Virus record (IMG/VR): IMGVR_UViG_3300048586_000636
Span: 1-39,517 of that record
DNA length: 39,517 nt
Origin: a virus
Strand: one strand, 5' to 3'
Shown here: one piece after another, positions 1 to 9,251 of the stretch
Layout of the letters: each line of letters opens with the position of its first letter
Numbering within the stretch: position 1 is the stretch's first letter
Position numbers and translations under genes: made by a program
Notes under the pieces: generated by a model
What the model was told of the DNA's origin: nothing
Databases searched by the model: none
What the model saw: the letters and a program-made list of their open reading frames with translations, nothing else

Positions 1-127
1 TAAAGCCGCGAACCTTGGGTTTGATAATCATATGGGGGTCTCGGATCCGTTAAATGGATGAAATCGGTGCATAAGATACCTCATCTTGCCGTGATAGGGT
101 GCTCTGATGTGTTGAACTGCGGGGAAA
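1..127. other. left flank outside the prophage end
   Basis: This stretch lies outside the left terminal repeat and is presumed host DNA. I see no gene start, tRNA or recognisable protein in it. The second forward frame is open for only about 19 codons before a TGA, so it could be the tail of a host gene, but nothing supports that. The last five bases before the prophage are GGAAA, which do not match the CAACT that follows the prophage at the other side. Confidence 0.5.
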
Positions 128-175
128 TGTAGCCCGCCGCCGAAAATGAAAAAGAGTTACGGGGAAAATGAGAAA
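128..175. repeat. phage right end (attR side): terminal inverted repeat and two transposase sites
   Basis: Positions 128-153 match the reverse complement of 39327-39352 at 21 of 26 bases. Inside it the core GAAAATGAAAAA (142-153) is followed exactly 22 bp later by GAAAATGAGAAA (164-175). This adjacent pair is what is expected of the R1 and R2 sites bound by MuA at the right end of Mu. A convincing third site was not found near 200-225. Site assignment is by motif and spacing only. Confidence 0.8.
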
Positions 176-191
176 CTACCGGCCCAGTAGT

Positions 192-246
192 TTATCAAAT
201 TTTATGGCGTCGGAATCACTGAGTTTGATAAGCCGGTTAAACCGGC
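192..246. other. inverted repeats after the last late gene
   Basis: Two nested dyads lie between the end of the last tail gene and the phage end. TTATCAAA (192-199) pairs with TTTGATAA (224-231), and GCCGGTT (232-238) pairs with AACCGGC (240-246). Read on the minus strand, the GCCGG hairpin starts 2 bases after the stop codon of the 74-aa gene, so it may terminate late transcription, but it lacks a clear T-run. A host or phage protein site is equally possible. Confidence 0.35.
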
Positions 247-247
247 A

Positions 248-472
248 TTAAACCTCTATCTCATAGGTCGGTAAATCCGGCGCCTCTCCGGCCAGCTCCC
301 CTCCCTTGTAAAACGCCTTCTTGCCGATGGCTACCCCGGTGCCCCGTACTGTGACCATCCCACCCGCCAACGAACTGAGAGTGGTCGTTGTGGTACCTAC
401 TGTGGTCACGGTACCAACCAGCAAGGGATCCGCGCCGGGTACCAGATCCAGGAATCGCTTAAACAGGTTCAT
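248..472 (-). CDS. small protein, last gene of the tail operon
   Basis: A 74-aa product, starting MNLFKRF, with a Thr/Val/Gly-rich middle (a run of T and V around residues 20-36) and a short acidic end. Its ATG overlaps the stop of the 649-aa tail protein by four bases, so it is almost certainly translated as part of the same operon. The sequence suggests a small beta-rich structural or assembly protein, but I recognise no family. It is the last gene before the phage end; no tail-fibre, invertase or mom-like gene follows, unlike in Mu. Confidence 0.75.
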   Translation of the reverse strand: MNLFKRFLDLVPGADPLLVGTVTTVGTTTTTLSSLAGGMVTVRGTGVAIGKKAFYKGGELAGEAPDLPTYEIEV

Positions 473-2418
473 ACAAATCGCTCCACACTCAGCTGCTGGC
501 GTACCGTCATGGCTCTGTTCTGCAATGCAGCAGAGACCCTGACGCCCCGGTTATAGCCCTTCCAACCATCCACTGCGAGCAGTGCGCCAGGCAGGATCAA
601 GCCGGTATCAGCAGACAACGGCAGTTCGATGGTCTGAGTGCGCCTGGGCATGGTCTTGGCCAGCCCCACCACACCTTGGGCACGGGCGGCCGTCACATCA
701 CATACCAGCGGGTGGGTAATGGTCGGCGCTTGCTGTTCACCAGCCGTCCCCTGGCGTACCACCCGCGCACTGATGCCCTGATGGCCTCCAGTCACCCAGA
801 TCCCGTTGGCGGCATGACCCGGCTGGAAGTCACTGCCCAGGGTGGTAATGATGGCTCTGGGGATCGCCACATCGGCCTGAGCAGTATCAAGCCGCCATGG
901 CACAGTAGGATAACGTGGCTTGATGACCAGATGGCGGTTGCGCTGGTGTGGCAGCACAAAACCACCGGCCGCCTCGGCCAGGTACCTGACCACCTCGATC
1001 GGGGTCTGGTTATCCAGGCTAAATAACCCGGCAGGTACCAACCAGTCAGCCGCTTGCCAATCCAGCGTCCAACCCACCGGCAATACGGCAGCAGCCAGTT
1101 GGGCCATCGTCGCGGCAGCACGCTCACTCACCGCCTGCGCCAATACATGAGTCGGCGACAAGTAAGCAGTGCGAGAGCGACCCGTCAGCGTTGCCGACTC
1201 GCGGCCAAAACTCTGGCTCGATTGCCAGCCATCACACACGCAGTCCCATTGCTGACCGTTGATATGAATGCTGACCTCTTCCTCATCGGTCAGCGCAGCC
1301 GCCGCAATGCGGGGGATCTGGGCGCTGAACTGCCACGCCCAGGAGTCGGTGTCGAGCTCGATACTCACCGCCGTGGCAGGGATATCGAGCCCATCGCGTA
1401 CCCGCACGATCTTCGCTGTATTGCTCACCAGATAAACCCTCCGGGTTGGAATGACGATTGCCGCATCACTGCCCTGCCAGACAAACTCCAACTCTGCCGT
1501 GTCGCGCTTGCGCCCGAACGCCAAACGCAGCCCCCGCTTATCGGGGCGGATGGGTGGCTTGGGTAGTTCTGGCGGCGGCGTCTTGCCCCAGGTGGGAGTG
1601 ATGGCCTCATCCCAGCCATCACGCCAGTCCTCTATCAGCGGCTCGCCGTGATACCAAGCTTGAGCGGCCACCCCTTTACCGATGGGGATGCCCTCTTGCC
1701 ACTGGTCAGCCTGCCAAGCCTTGTCAAAGCGCGGCGGGTTGGTGAACCCGACCAGGCGCCAGCTGCCAACCGGCGCAGCCTCAACCCACAGGGACTGATT
1801 CGCCACATGACCAGCAGCCAGGCTGTCATAGCCCTGGCGGCTCTGCTGGCTGACCGGCAGCCCCTCGGCAAAGCGCTGCTGATTGGCCATGAACGTCTGG
1901 GGCATCTGCTCGCCCAACTCGGCCACCTGCTGCTGATGCGCGTCTGCCTGTTGCCACAGAGCGCGGCTGGTTGCCCCCTCGGTGCCTGCTTTCTGCCATT
2001 CGCTAATGAGGGCCAAGGATTGGCTATCCGCCCGATCCCAAGCATCCCCCATTGCACTGGCAGGGCCCCGGAATACGTTCTGGTCATACTGCCCGGCGAT
2101 CACCGGCACCGGGGCGCGGGATGTGCTGGCCATGGCGCACTCAATGACAAGCGCACCGACCAGCCCCCCCCGGCTGTCGGTATGGCTGTTCAGCCTCCCC
2201 TGCAACACCAACGAACCGCCCAGCTGAGCACTGGTGCGATGCGGGGCGCCAGCCAGTACCGATGCCAGCACCAGCCCAGGTGACGCACTCAGGCGCGGCG
2301 GCAAGTTGGTACTATTCAGGATGCCGACCAGGCGCACCACTGCGGACTGGTTCAGCTCCAGCTGGCCATTTATGCTGCGGGCCTTACGCAGCGCTAGGCT
2401 GGCATCCTTTCTGGCCAT
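469..2418 (-). CDS. tail tip / hub-like protein
   Basis: A 649-aa protein at the end of the tail module. The N-terminal third (about residues 1-140) is rich in beta-type segments. A low-complexity Trp/Pro linker (about 215-300) includes a proline-rich stretch PPPELPKPP. The C-terminal half, beginning near GLRLAFGRKRDTAELEF, looks like the hub proteins of transposable siphophages, with a SIELDTDSWAWQFSAQIP segment and a later region about forming a basis and projecting a field (TPIEVVRYLAEAAGGFV). Position after tape measure and other tip proteins supports a role in the distal tail that contacts or penetrates the cell surface. Family membership is inferred from position and general sequence character, not from a diagnostic motif. 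Confidence 0.7.
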   Translation of the reverse strand: MARKDASLALRKARSINGQLELNQSAVVRLVGILNSTNLPPRLSASPGLVLASVLAGAPHRTSAQLGGSLVLQGRLNSHTDSRGGLVGALVIECAMASTSRAPVPVIAGQYDQNVFRGPASAMGDAWDRADSQSLALISEWQKAGTEGATSRALWQQADAHQQQVAELGEQMPQTFMANQQRFAEGLPVSQQSRQGYDSLAAGHVANQSLWVEAAPVGSWRLVGFTNPPRFDKAWQADQWQEGIPIGKGVAAQAWYHGEPLIEDWRDGWDEAITPTWGKTPPPELPKPPIRPDKRGLRLAFGRKRDTAELEFVWQGSDAAIVIPTRRVYLVSNTAKIVRVRDGLDIPATAVSIELDTDSWAWQFSAQIPRIAAAALTDEEEVSIHINGQQWDCVCDGWQSSQSFGRESATLTGRSRTAYLSPTHVLAQAVSERAAATMAQLAAAVLPVGWTLDWQAADWLVPAGLFSLDNQTPIEVVRYLAEAAGGFVLPHQRNRHLVIKPRYPTVPWRLDTAQADVAIPRAIITTLGSDFQPGHAANGIWVTGGHQGISARVVRQGTAGEQQAPTITHPLVCDVTAARAQGVVGLAKTMPRRTQTIELPLSADTGLILPGALLAVDGWKGYNRGVRVSAALQNRAMTVRQQLSVERFV

Positions 2419-2430
2419 ATGGCCCCCCGG

Positions 2431-2835
2431 TTACGGTTCGGTGATGGTGGCGGTATTGATGCGGATCAGCGCACCGGCAAAAAACTCCGCTGCGGGCAGC
2501 TCCAGATCGGCACCGCTGCCCGGCACCCCGACATCGAGATCCGCCACAAAGGCCCCATCCCGGTCAACAATGCGCCCCCAGGTGGGGGCGCCGCTGGCAG
2601 TGGCCATCTGTTCGGCCAAGGGCTTCAAGGTCAGCACCCCACCAGCGATCGTCTTGGCGCAAGGGTGGCTGAACGTGAGCACCACCAGAGCCAGCTGGTC
2701 CGTCGTGGCAGCCCCTGGTGCCGGTTTGGTGCCTGTGTAGATGGTCAGCTTGGCGCTGGCCCCAGTACCCGTATCAATGGCCGTGGCCAACAGCTGGGCG
2801 CGACTGGTGCGCAGCCCTTCGGCATAGGAGATCAT
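2431..2835 (-). CDS. tail tip accessory protein
   Basis: A 134-aa product starting MISYAEGLRTSRAQLL. The longer open frame to 3003 is only an overlap into the upstream gene; the start at 2835 has GAGGAAATAACC before the ATG and begins 2 bases after the upstream stop. The sequence resembles small phage tail proteins with a core such as AKLTIYTGTKPAPGAA, and it ends with a beta-rich segment. No enzymatic motif is visible. It sits between the 526-aa and 649-aa tail proteins, so I infer a structural or assembly role in the tail tip. Confidence 0.75.
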   Translation of the reverse strand: MISYAEGLRTSRAQLLATAIDTGTGASAKLTIYTGTKPAPGAATTDQLALVVLTFSHPCAKTIAGGVLTLKPLAEQMATASGAPTWGRIVDRDGAFVADLDVGVPGSGADLELPAAEFFAGALIRINTATITEP

Positions 2836-2837
2836 GG

Positions 2838-4418
2838 TTATTTCCTCTTGAGCGGGGCAATCATGGGGAACGGCGCAGGCGCCACGCCACCGCCAGGCGG
2901 GTAGGGTTTCGGCGCCTGATAGTCGGCGGCCACGGCGTTGTAGTCGGCGGGGCCAAAGGCGGGGTCGTCCTGAGCGACCAACATATAACGCTTGTTCAGC
3001 CACAGCAGATCGAACCGATAGACCCCATCCGATGCGCGGCTGTAGGTCTCGCCAACCAGCTCGCCATCCTGGGTGAAGCAGAGCACCCGGCGCCGCACTC
3101 CCATCCCGCTGATGGTCACCGTGCTTTCAATAAACCCCTGCTCCACGTTGCGCACCCCATCACGGATCCAGAAATAGTCCCGTCCCTTGCAGAGCGGGTA
3201 CTGGGTCTGCTGTTGGAGGTTGACCGGCCCCGCATACATCGGCGGGGCGCCACGCCATGCCACATCTTGTGGCTGGAATTGGCTACGCGACTCTTGGTTG
3301 GCTGCAACGGCGGTGATGGTATGGCGATATACCAGATAGGTGTATTCGGGCAGTAACGGGGTGAACTCGGTGCCTATGGTGGCCAGCGTCTGCCCAGGCT
3401 GTAGCTCTACCCAGATCCGGCTCTTTGGTTGGGCAATAAACTGCGATGAACGCACCACCACCTTGGTCTGGTAGTAACCGAACACCTGGCCATTGATGGC
3501 CGCCAAGCCCAGATAGGGGGCATCGGTTGCTCCCTCGGTCGTTACTCCCCCCACCTTCAACTTGGCCACGCCATTGAGGTAAGCCAGCTTGGCAACCACG
3601 GCGCCAGCCGCATCAAACAGCACTCCCGTTTGGCCTGGCAAAATGTTTCGAGCCCAGGCGTAGGATGGCGCCGAGCCAGAAGCAACCAGCCCAACCCCAG
3701 GTTGATGGGCAATAGCGGCACCAGCTGGCAATACCAAATCAGGCTGCAAGGCGGTGTACTGCTCCGCTGTCAGTGCTGAAAAGTCGCCATTAAATTGAGT
3801 TGGGCTTTGCTGGATAATCACCCGCACATGAGCAACACCAGTCCCTGTATACGTTGACTGGGCTCGGAGATTACTAAACCGCATGGCTGCAAATTTTTTC
3901 GGTTGGCAGGCAAAACTAAACGACTGGTTGCGGTTGCTCGCCGGGTCAGTGGTAAAGACTAAAGCGCTATCGGTAAAGCTCAAAGCACCAAAGGTGAGAG
4001 GGTATGCCCCTGACTGAGCAGCCTTCGTCAAGCTGTCCAGGTTCTGGCCATACCAAATTCCATGGCGATAGGCTCCATCATAACGGGTGCGAATTGCTGC
4101 CAGTACCGCACCGGCACCATCCAGAAACTCCAAATCCATATCTGCATAATCTGGGTTCCAGTTTCCGTTGCTTATTTCCAACCTGAAAACGTAGTTTCTG
4201 AGAGCCAAGAAGATCGTCTTGGTAGGGAGCACTCCCGTATCCCCCCCAACACCAGAGCCGTAGATAAACTTGAAAATCCCTATATCTACAGTCTCGCCAA
4301 AATTGGCATCCCAATCAGGCCCGTCCGAACTTTCAACATTGTAAAAAGGGATATTTCCCGATCCAGACTGGGATTGCACAACCACTAAAAAGCCCCTGTT
4401 CGGTGAGAAGGTTGCCAT
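2838..4418 (-). CDS. large tail-associated protein, possible receptor-binding or tip component
   Basis: A 526-aa protein with an N-terminal half rich in aromatic and beta-type segments, for example FLVVVQSQSGSGNIPFYNVE near the start and IWYGQNLDSLTKAAQSG near residue 120. The C-terminal part has a proline/glycine-rich end (KPYPPGGGVAPAPFP). It is co-directional and packed 3 bases after the preceding 405-aa-class gene. The last third (residues about 350-500) differs in style from the first, which would fit a modular tip protein. Base composition of the gene's first part (about 3700-4400) is lower in GC than the rest, hinting at exchange of the N-terminal module. No family is recognised with certainty. 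Confidence 0.65.
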   Translation of the reverse strand: MATFSPNRGFLVVVQSQSGSGNIPFYNVESSDGPDWDANFGETVDIGIFKFIYGSGVGGDTGVLPTKTIFLALRNYVFRLEISNGNWNPDYADMDLEFLDGAGAVLAAIRTRYDGAYRHGIWYGQNLDSLTKAAQSGAYPLTFGALSFTDSALVFTTDPASNRNQSFSFACQPKKFAAMRFSNLRAQSTYTGTGVAHVRVIIQQSPTQFNGDFSALTAEQYTALQPDLVLPAGAAIAHQPGVGLVASGSAPSYAWARNILPGQTGVLFDAAGAVVAKLAYLNGVAKLKVGGVTTEGATDAPYLGLAAINGQVFGYYQTKVVVRSSQFIAQPKSRIWVELQPGQTLATIGTEFTPLLPEYTYLVYRHTITAVAANQESRSQFQPQDVAWRGAPPMYAGPVNLQQQTQYPLCKGRDYFWIRDGVRNVEQGFIESTVTISGMGVRRRVLCFTQDGELVGETYSRASDGVYRFDLLWLNKRYMLVAQDDPAFGPADYNAVAADYQAPKPYPPGGGVAPAPFPMIAPLKRK

Positions 4419-4421
4419 GAC

Positions 4422-5618
4422 TTACCTCCATGGGCCGGTCAGATCAAACCCCATCAATACCTGGCCATTATTGTATGGATCCTCATGTGGCTGCATGTTG
4501 ATAAACCGAATCAACTTGCCAGGTAAGGCTGGCAAGTTATTGAAGTTTTTCCGATCCCAACCGACTACTGTGCCATACGGACACACGACACCAGGCAAAT
4601 AACCACGTAAATGGTTGCCACTTTCCACCACCATGATCGGGTCTGTGCTTACATAAAAACCGTTGTCAGGGCCATTGGGTACGTTTAACCCTGAACCGAA
4701 TCGCCCGAACAACCCTTTTAACCACCAAGAGGTAGAGCCAAATAACTGGTGATATGGGCGAGCAATAGAGCGATGTGACGATACATCAAATACGCCGCCA
4801 TTGTTGTAATACGCAAAGTATGAAGATGAGGCTACGTCCCAACGGCGTCCTGATTCATCTGCATTCGTTGTTGGGTAGTGAACGAGCAAGGCGTGATAGC
4901 GATCCCCCGGCCTGACGCTTCGCATATAACCAAACAGGTAGAGCGCTTGGCGGTTATAGGCTCCGTAATAGGGTAGGAAATAAAACAACTGGGCATCGCC
5001 TATCAGATCCCAACGGCCAGAAGAGTAGCGTTTGGTGGCGGGCCAACGGTGCTCGAAAATAGTGGTGTAGGTGTTGATATCCACCACATCCTCGACCATC
5101 GCCACTTTGGCAAGGTAAGCGCGATAAGTTACCCCTGCCCACCCGCTGAATCCGGTGTTGTCGATACGCAGGCTGACATTCCCGGACTCACTGACATTGG
5201 TCGGGCGCACGATGAAGATCTTACCGTCCCCGCTTTCGTGGGTGATCGTCCAACCCAGCGGCGCCACCTTCATGGTCATGGCCGCGCCAGACCCCGACGC
5301 CCCCGGATCCCCGGCATCCAGCTCGAACCACACCTGGGTGCTGCTGACCTGCATCACCCTGTGCTCGCCGTTGTAGGCAGCCGGGCTCACACCGGCAACC
5401 TCAACCACTGAGTCTTGCAGATAGGCATGACCACCGGTAAAGGTCGCCACTGCCCACCCCTTGGCGACATCGAAAGCCAGCACGTTGATGGTCAGAGTGC
5501 CAAAGCCGGTGACCAGCACCGCCTTGAGCAGCGCCGCTAGGGCACCCTCTGCGGTATCGCCCAGACTCGGGGCGCCTTGCATCTCGCTTGCAAACCATTT
5601 GACCTTGTATTCAGCCAT
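4422..5618 (-). CDS. tail-associated protein with exchanged C-terminal part
   Basis: A 398-aa product. I prefer the ATG at 5618 (MAEYKVKWF) because GGAGAG lies 8 bases upstream; the frame could extend seven codons further. Residues 1-150 look like a conserved tail-tip base (segments such as EGALAALLKAVLVTGFGTL). The remainder is rich in Tyr, Trp, Asn and Gly with many aromatic pairs, typical of surface-exposed phage recognition domains, and is lower in GC. Together with the next gene this is where a host-range determinant would sit in the absence of separate tail fibres. Function is inferred from position and composition. Confidence 0.65.
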   Translation of the reverse strand: MAEYKVKWFASEMQGAPSLGDTAEGALAALLKAVLVTGFGTLTINVLAFDVAKGWAVATFTGGHAYLQDSVVEVAGVSPAAYNGEHRVMQVSSTQVWFELDAGDPGASGSGAAMTMKVAPLGWTITHESGDGKIFIVRPTNVSESGNVSLRIDNTGFSGWAGVTYRAYLAKVAMVEDVVDINTYTTIFEHRWPATKRYSSGRWDLIGDAQLFYFLPYYGAYNRQALYLFGYMRSVRPGDRYHALLVHYPTTNADESGRRWDVASSSYFAYYNNGGVFDVSSHRSIARPYHQLFGSTSWWLKGLFGRFGSGLNVPNGPDNGFYVSTDPIMVVESGNHLRGYLPGVVCPYGTVVGWDRKNFNNLPALPGKLIRFINMQPHEDPYNNGQVLMGFDLTGPWR

Positions 5619-5657
5619 CGCTTTTCTCTCCACGGGCAAGGCACAACGCCTCGCCGC

Positions 5658-8600
5658 TTAACGGTTGACGTTGCCCCTGAGCTGGGCCTCGAAACGGTCG
5701 GTATCTACCGCTGCCACCGACTGCAAGATGGTGCGGATAAACCAGATCGGGTAATTGGCGGCGTAGGTGTTAAACCGCAGAACGTTGCCTGCAGCCCAAC
5801 CGGCCCCCCAGCCGCGCCGGTCAAGCCTGAAATAGGGCTGACCGTTGTTGGGGTTGATGGGGGCAAAGTCGGTATTCACATCCCCCACCGCGATTTGACC
5901 CACATGCTCACCGACCAAAATAAACGTGGTGGTGGTCTGGAAGATGATGGCCCAGCGCTCTTGCAGGGTCGCCCGGTTGGTCACTTTGATCGGGAAATCC
6001 GTGTCGTTGTATTCCGCCGTGCAGGGGTCGCCAATCAGAAAATCAGACCAGTTATTTGTCCAGGTGCGCTGGTCGAACAGCGCCCCATAGCGGGCCCACA
6101 GGTCACCGATGATCAGGGCGCTGGAGACCAGGGTATCCGCCGCCTCATAGTTGTGACTGAGGGGCCGTGCCAGGGTGATGCGGCCCGAGATCTCCACATC
6201 GGTGGCCAGACTCATATCCTCGACCCGGTGAACCACTGTCAGCGGCTCCACATAGCCGGTCAGACTCAGCGGGCTGGCCAAGGTCACCATCCCGCTGTTC
6301 ATGTTGACGCTGTAGAGCTGCGGCGCCAGCTCCTTGCCGTTCTTATCCTCCACCCGGCAATAGGCCAACCGTTCGCGCCCGGTGTTGAGCTGTTGCCCGG
6401 CCTGCACTCCCATGGGGAAGGCACTGCGCTTGGTGGAATGCACCACTACGATGTAACCCTTGCGAATGAAGGGCACCCGGCCATCGGATGGCAGGCGCAC
6501 CGGATCCAGCTTGATGAGATCCGCATCAAGCGGCAGATAGCTATAGACCACCGCATTAAACCGGATGGTGTCAGCCACCACTGACAAGGGGCGCCAGATC
6601 TTGCCATCGACCACCCTATCCGGGTCGTACCAAGGTTTACCCTCGTTGCCCGCCGCCGTCACCAGGCGGCCAAAGCGCACCGATACCACCCCAGTCTGAT
6701 AGTCCACCTTGCCGGTCACATCTGTGCTGGTGATGGTGCCATCGCCGTTGGCGGTCACCTCGAACCGGCGACCGTCTGCGGTGTTGCCGCTCAGGTAGAG
6801 GCTGGATGGCGCAATGGGTGCCCCCGGCGTCCTGAATGTCACCTCATCCACCGTCTGGGCCACCAGGCTGGTGACCAGCGAACTCAGGGCAGGCACGGGC
6901 GCCGCGCCGGGGTTCCAGACCGTGACGGTCGCCTTGCCGGTGGCGTAATCCAGCGTCCCGGCCTGCTCACCGGCCCCGGTGGCGAGGTCAATGTTGCGAT
7001 AGAGGATCCCTTGCCTGTCCACATAGACAGAACCGCCCAGGGTAAAGCGCACTGAGTTGGCCAGGATCGCCTCGCCGTTGCGCGGGGTGATATCCAGCAC
7101 CAGCGGGGTGGCTGTCACGGTGTCCTGACCCGCTTGGCTTGCATTATTGCTGCGGTATTCCACCTCGACCCAACCACTGTCGTCTACCGGGAACAGGTAA
7201 GCCGCCTGCACATAGTAGATTTCAACCAACGTCCAGCGCTGGCGGGCAATGGTGTTGCCGTGGCCATCGCCATAGGTGCCGATGGTGCGCCACTCATAGC
7301 GGGTTTTCGGAATGCCTCCCTGGCCATCCGGCTTGATGGTGATCTGGCCGGTGGTGTAGTTGACGGTACCCCGCTCTACCCCTGCCGCATCCAACAACTT
7401 GCCAGCGCCGTTGTCGCGCACACTGATGATCGGGTCACGGGTGGCGATCACCAGTTCGGTGTCGTCCTTCACATCCTCATAAAGGGCATTCCAGCGCAGC
7501 GAGACCATTCTGGGGGTCAGGTTCTGCTTGGCCAGTTTCATGGTGATCGTCCCATCCGGGTTGCGGGCCGGGTAGTCAAAGCGTTGGGTATCTGGGTCGC
7601 CATACTGGTAAACAACCTGGTACTCCTGGCCGCCATCCGGCAGGGTCGCCACCCGTAGGGCCAGATCGCCGGCCACATAATTGATGGTGCCGGTGGCATC
7701 CCCGGTCAGCTGACCCGCCCCATTGTCGATGGCGGTTTTGGTCGCGCTACCGGCTTGCCAGGTCAGGGTCAGGCTATTGGGGGTGATCCCCTCATGGGCC
7801 AGCTTATGGGTCAGCTGCACTGGATCCAGCACCATGCTGGCGCGGTTGAGGTAAGAGACCTTGGTGCCCCAGCTGAACATGATCGCGCTATTCACATCCG
7901 GCAGCGCCCCCAGGGTCAGCACCACAGAGCCGGTGGTGAAGTTGAGCAGGCCAGAGCCATAGGATTTGTCCTGGCCAAACAGCTCCCCGCGCCCGTTGTC
8001 TTTCAGGTCGTACCATTTGCCCTGGGCCAGATAGCTGACAGTCAGCGAACCGGGGCAAGGGGTGGGCAGCAGGGTCGCGGTGTAGGCATAGCCCCGGTTA
8101 TTGGCGGCGATCTGGATCTGGGCCGTATCAGCGATGCGCGATGGCATCACTGCCGGGCGCAAGCTCACGGTTTTGCTGGCCGCGCCGTAGTTCGGGCACT
8201 GGCTGTTGAAGGTCAGCAGGCCGCGCCCGTAGTCGATAGCTCCCACCACGGTACCGACCAGGAACAGCTCGCCGCCCTTGTCGGTGATCACCGCCGCGCC
8301 TATGGTGACCGATACGCTACCCGGCATGGCACCAATCCCCAGGAACAGCCCCTGACTGGGGCTGACCGGTGAGGTGGTGGTGAAGGTGTGGGGACTGCCT
8401 ACCCCGGATTCCAGCAAGGCGCCCAGCTCACCGGCAGCGGTCAGATCCACCACAGGGGTTTCACTGCGGGCACTGGGTACCAGCTGGGTGAAGATGGTCT
8501 TGGCCTGCACCCGCATTGCCCCCAGCGCCGCATCAGCCACCAGCTTGGTGGTCGAAAAGTAGTTGGCGGCATCGGCCACCACGGTTTCCCGCAGGGTGGT

Positions 8601-9251
8601 CTTGGTGGTTGCCTGGTCATAAGGGCTGGGCTGCTCCCCTTCAAAGGTGTAGCGCAGCGGGTCAGTGATCACGCAAGTGACCACGTTGCGGGTGAACTCG
8701 CCCTGGTAGCCAGACACCCCGAACTTGCGCAGCTCGGCGGTTACCCGGTCAACCCGTACATACTGCTCAACCTCGTTCCCCTTCCCTTCGTTGCCGACCA
8801 GCACCAGCACCTCCCCGACCTCCGGCAACCGCACCTCAATGCGTTGCAGGATGCGGATCGCCCGCTGCCCTTCCAGCTGGGTATCGTAGAGCACCCCCTG
8901 CCACTTCGGGCCTCGGGCCTGATAGCGCTCCAGGGTGTTGCGGGCGTTGCCTCTGGTATCGTTGTGGTCTTTGGTGGTCATCAGCGTCAGGTTGACGCTG
9001 GGGTCACTGGGCGGCAGCAATACCATGGCATTGGCGCCATAGTAGGTGTCGGTGTCGTCCGTCTGCACCGCCAGAAACGCCTTGCGCATATTCACGGTGC
9101 CATAGGCCCGATCCATATCGCTGACGTCAGGGAACAGGCTGTTATGGTTGCCGCTGATGATCTCGCGGCCAGTGATGCGACCACCGCCGTCATCGGTATC
9201 AACCAGGCGCTGGCTGGCCAACAACACGATATCGCCAGAGAGAATGGTCAT
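5658..9251 (-). CDS. very large tail protein with six internal beta repeats
   Basis: A 1197-aa protein, the largest in the window, packed directly after the 122-aa gene (four-base overlap) and before the tip proteins. From about residue 325 to 860 it carries a repeated pattern: a short DNGxGxL-type segment, a Gly, then Y-x-T/S-G followed by a beta strand. Copies are near residues 325-345, 418-441, 509-529, 612-635, 748-773 and 834-854, with GTINYVAG, GTVNYTTG and GTLDYATG as clear examples. The first 300 residues are non-repetitive. Such tandem beta units suggest an extended structural protein of the tail tip or a central baseplate-like element. I do not recognise a named family and no enzymatic motif is visible. 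Confidence 0.75.
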   Translation of the reverse strand: MTILSGDIVLLASQRLVDTDDGGGRITGREIISGNHNSLFPDVSDMDRAYGTVNMRKAFLAVQTDDTDTYYGANAMVLLPPSDPSVNLTLMTTKDHNDTRGNARNTLERYQARGPKWQGVLYDTQLEGQRAIRILQRIEVRLPEVGEVLVLVGNEGKGNEVEQYVRVDRVTAELRKFGVSGYQGEFTRNVVTCVITDPLRYTFEGEQPSPYDQATTKTTLRETVVADAANYFSTTKLVADAALGAMRVQAKTIFTQLVPSARSETPVVDLTAAGELGALLESGVGSPHTFTTTSPVSPSQGLFLGIGAMPGSVSVTIGAAVITDKGGELFLVGTVVGAIDYGRGLLTFNSQCPNYGAASKTVSLRPAVMPSRIADTAQIQIAANNRGYAYTATLLPTPCPGSLTVSYLAQGKWYDLKDNGRGELFGQDKSYGSGLLNFTTGSVVLTLGALPDVNSAIMFSWGTKVSYLNRASMVLDPVQLTHKLAHEGITPNSLTLTWQAGSATKTAIDNGAGQLTGDATGTINYVAGDLALRVATLPDGGQEYQVVYQYGDPDTQRFDYPARNPDGTITMKLAKQNLTPRMVSLRWNALYEDVKDDTELVIATRDPIISVRDNGAGKLLDAAGVERGTVNYTTGQITIKPDGQGGIPKTRYEWRTIGTYGDGHGNTIARQRWTLVEIYYVQAAYLFPVDDSGWVEVEYRSNNASQAGQDTVTATPLVLDITPRNGEAILANSVRFTLGGSVYVDRQGILYRNIDLATGAGEQAGTLDYATGKATVTVWNPGAAPVPALSSLVTSLVAQTVDEVTFRTPGAPIAPSSLYLSGNTADGRRFEVTANGDGTITSTDVTGKVDYQTGVVSVRFGRLVTAAGNEGKPWYDPDRVVDGKIWRPLSVVADTIRFNAVVYSYLPLDADLIKLDPVRLPSDGRVPFIRKGYIVVVHSTKRSAFPMGVQAGQQLNTGRERLAYCRVEDKNGKELAPQLYSVNMNSGMVTLASPLSLTGYVEPLTVVHRVEDMSLATDVEISGRITLARPLSHNYEAADTLVSSALIIGDLWARYGALFDQRTWTNNWSDFLIGDPCTAEYNDTDFPIKVTNRATLQERWAIIFQTTTTFILVGEHVGQIAVGDVNTDFAPINPNNGQPYFRLDRRGWGAGWAAGNVLRFNTYAANYPIWFIRTILQSVAAVDTDRFEAQLRGNVNR

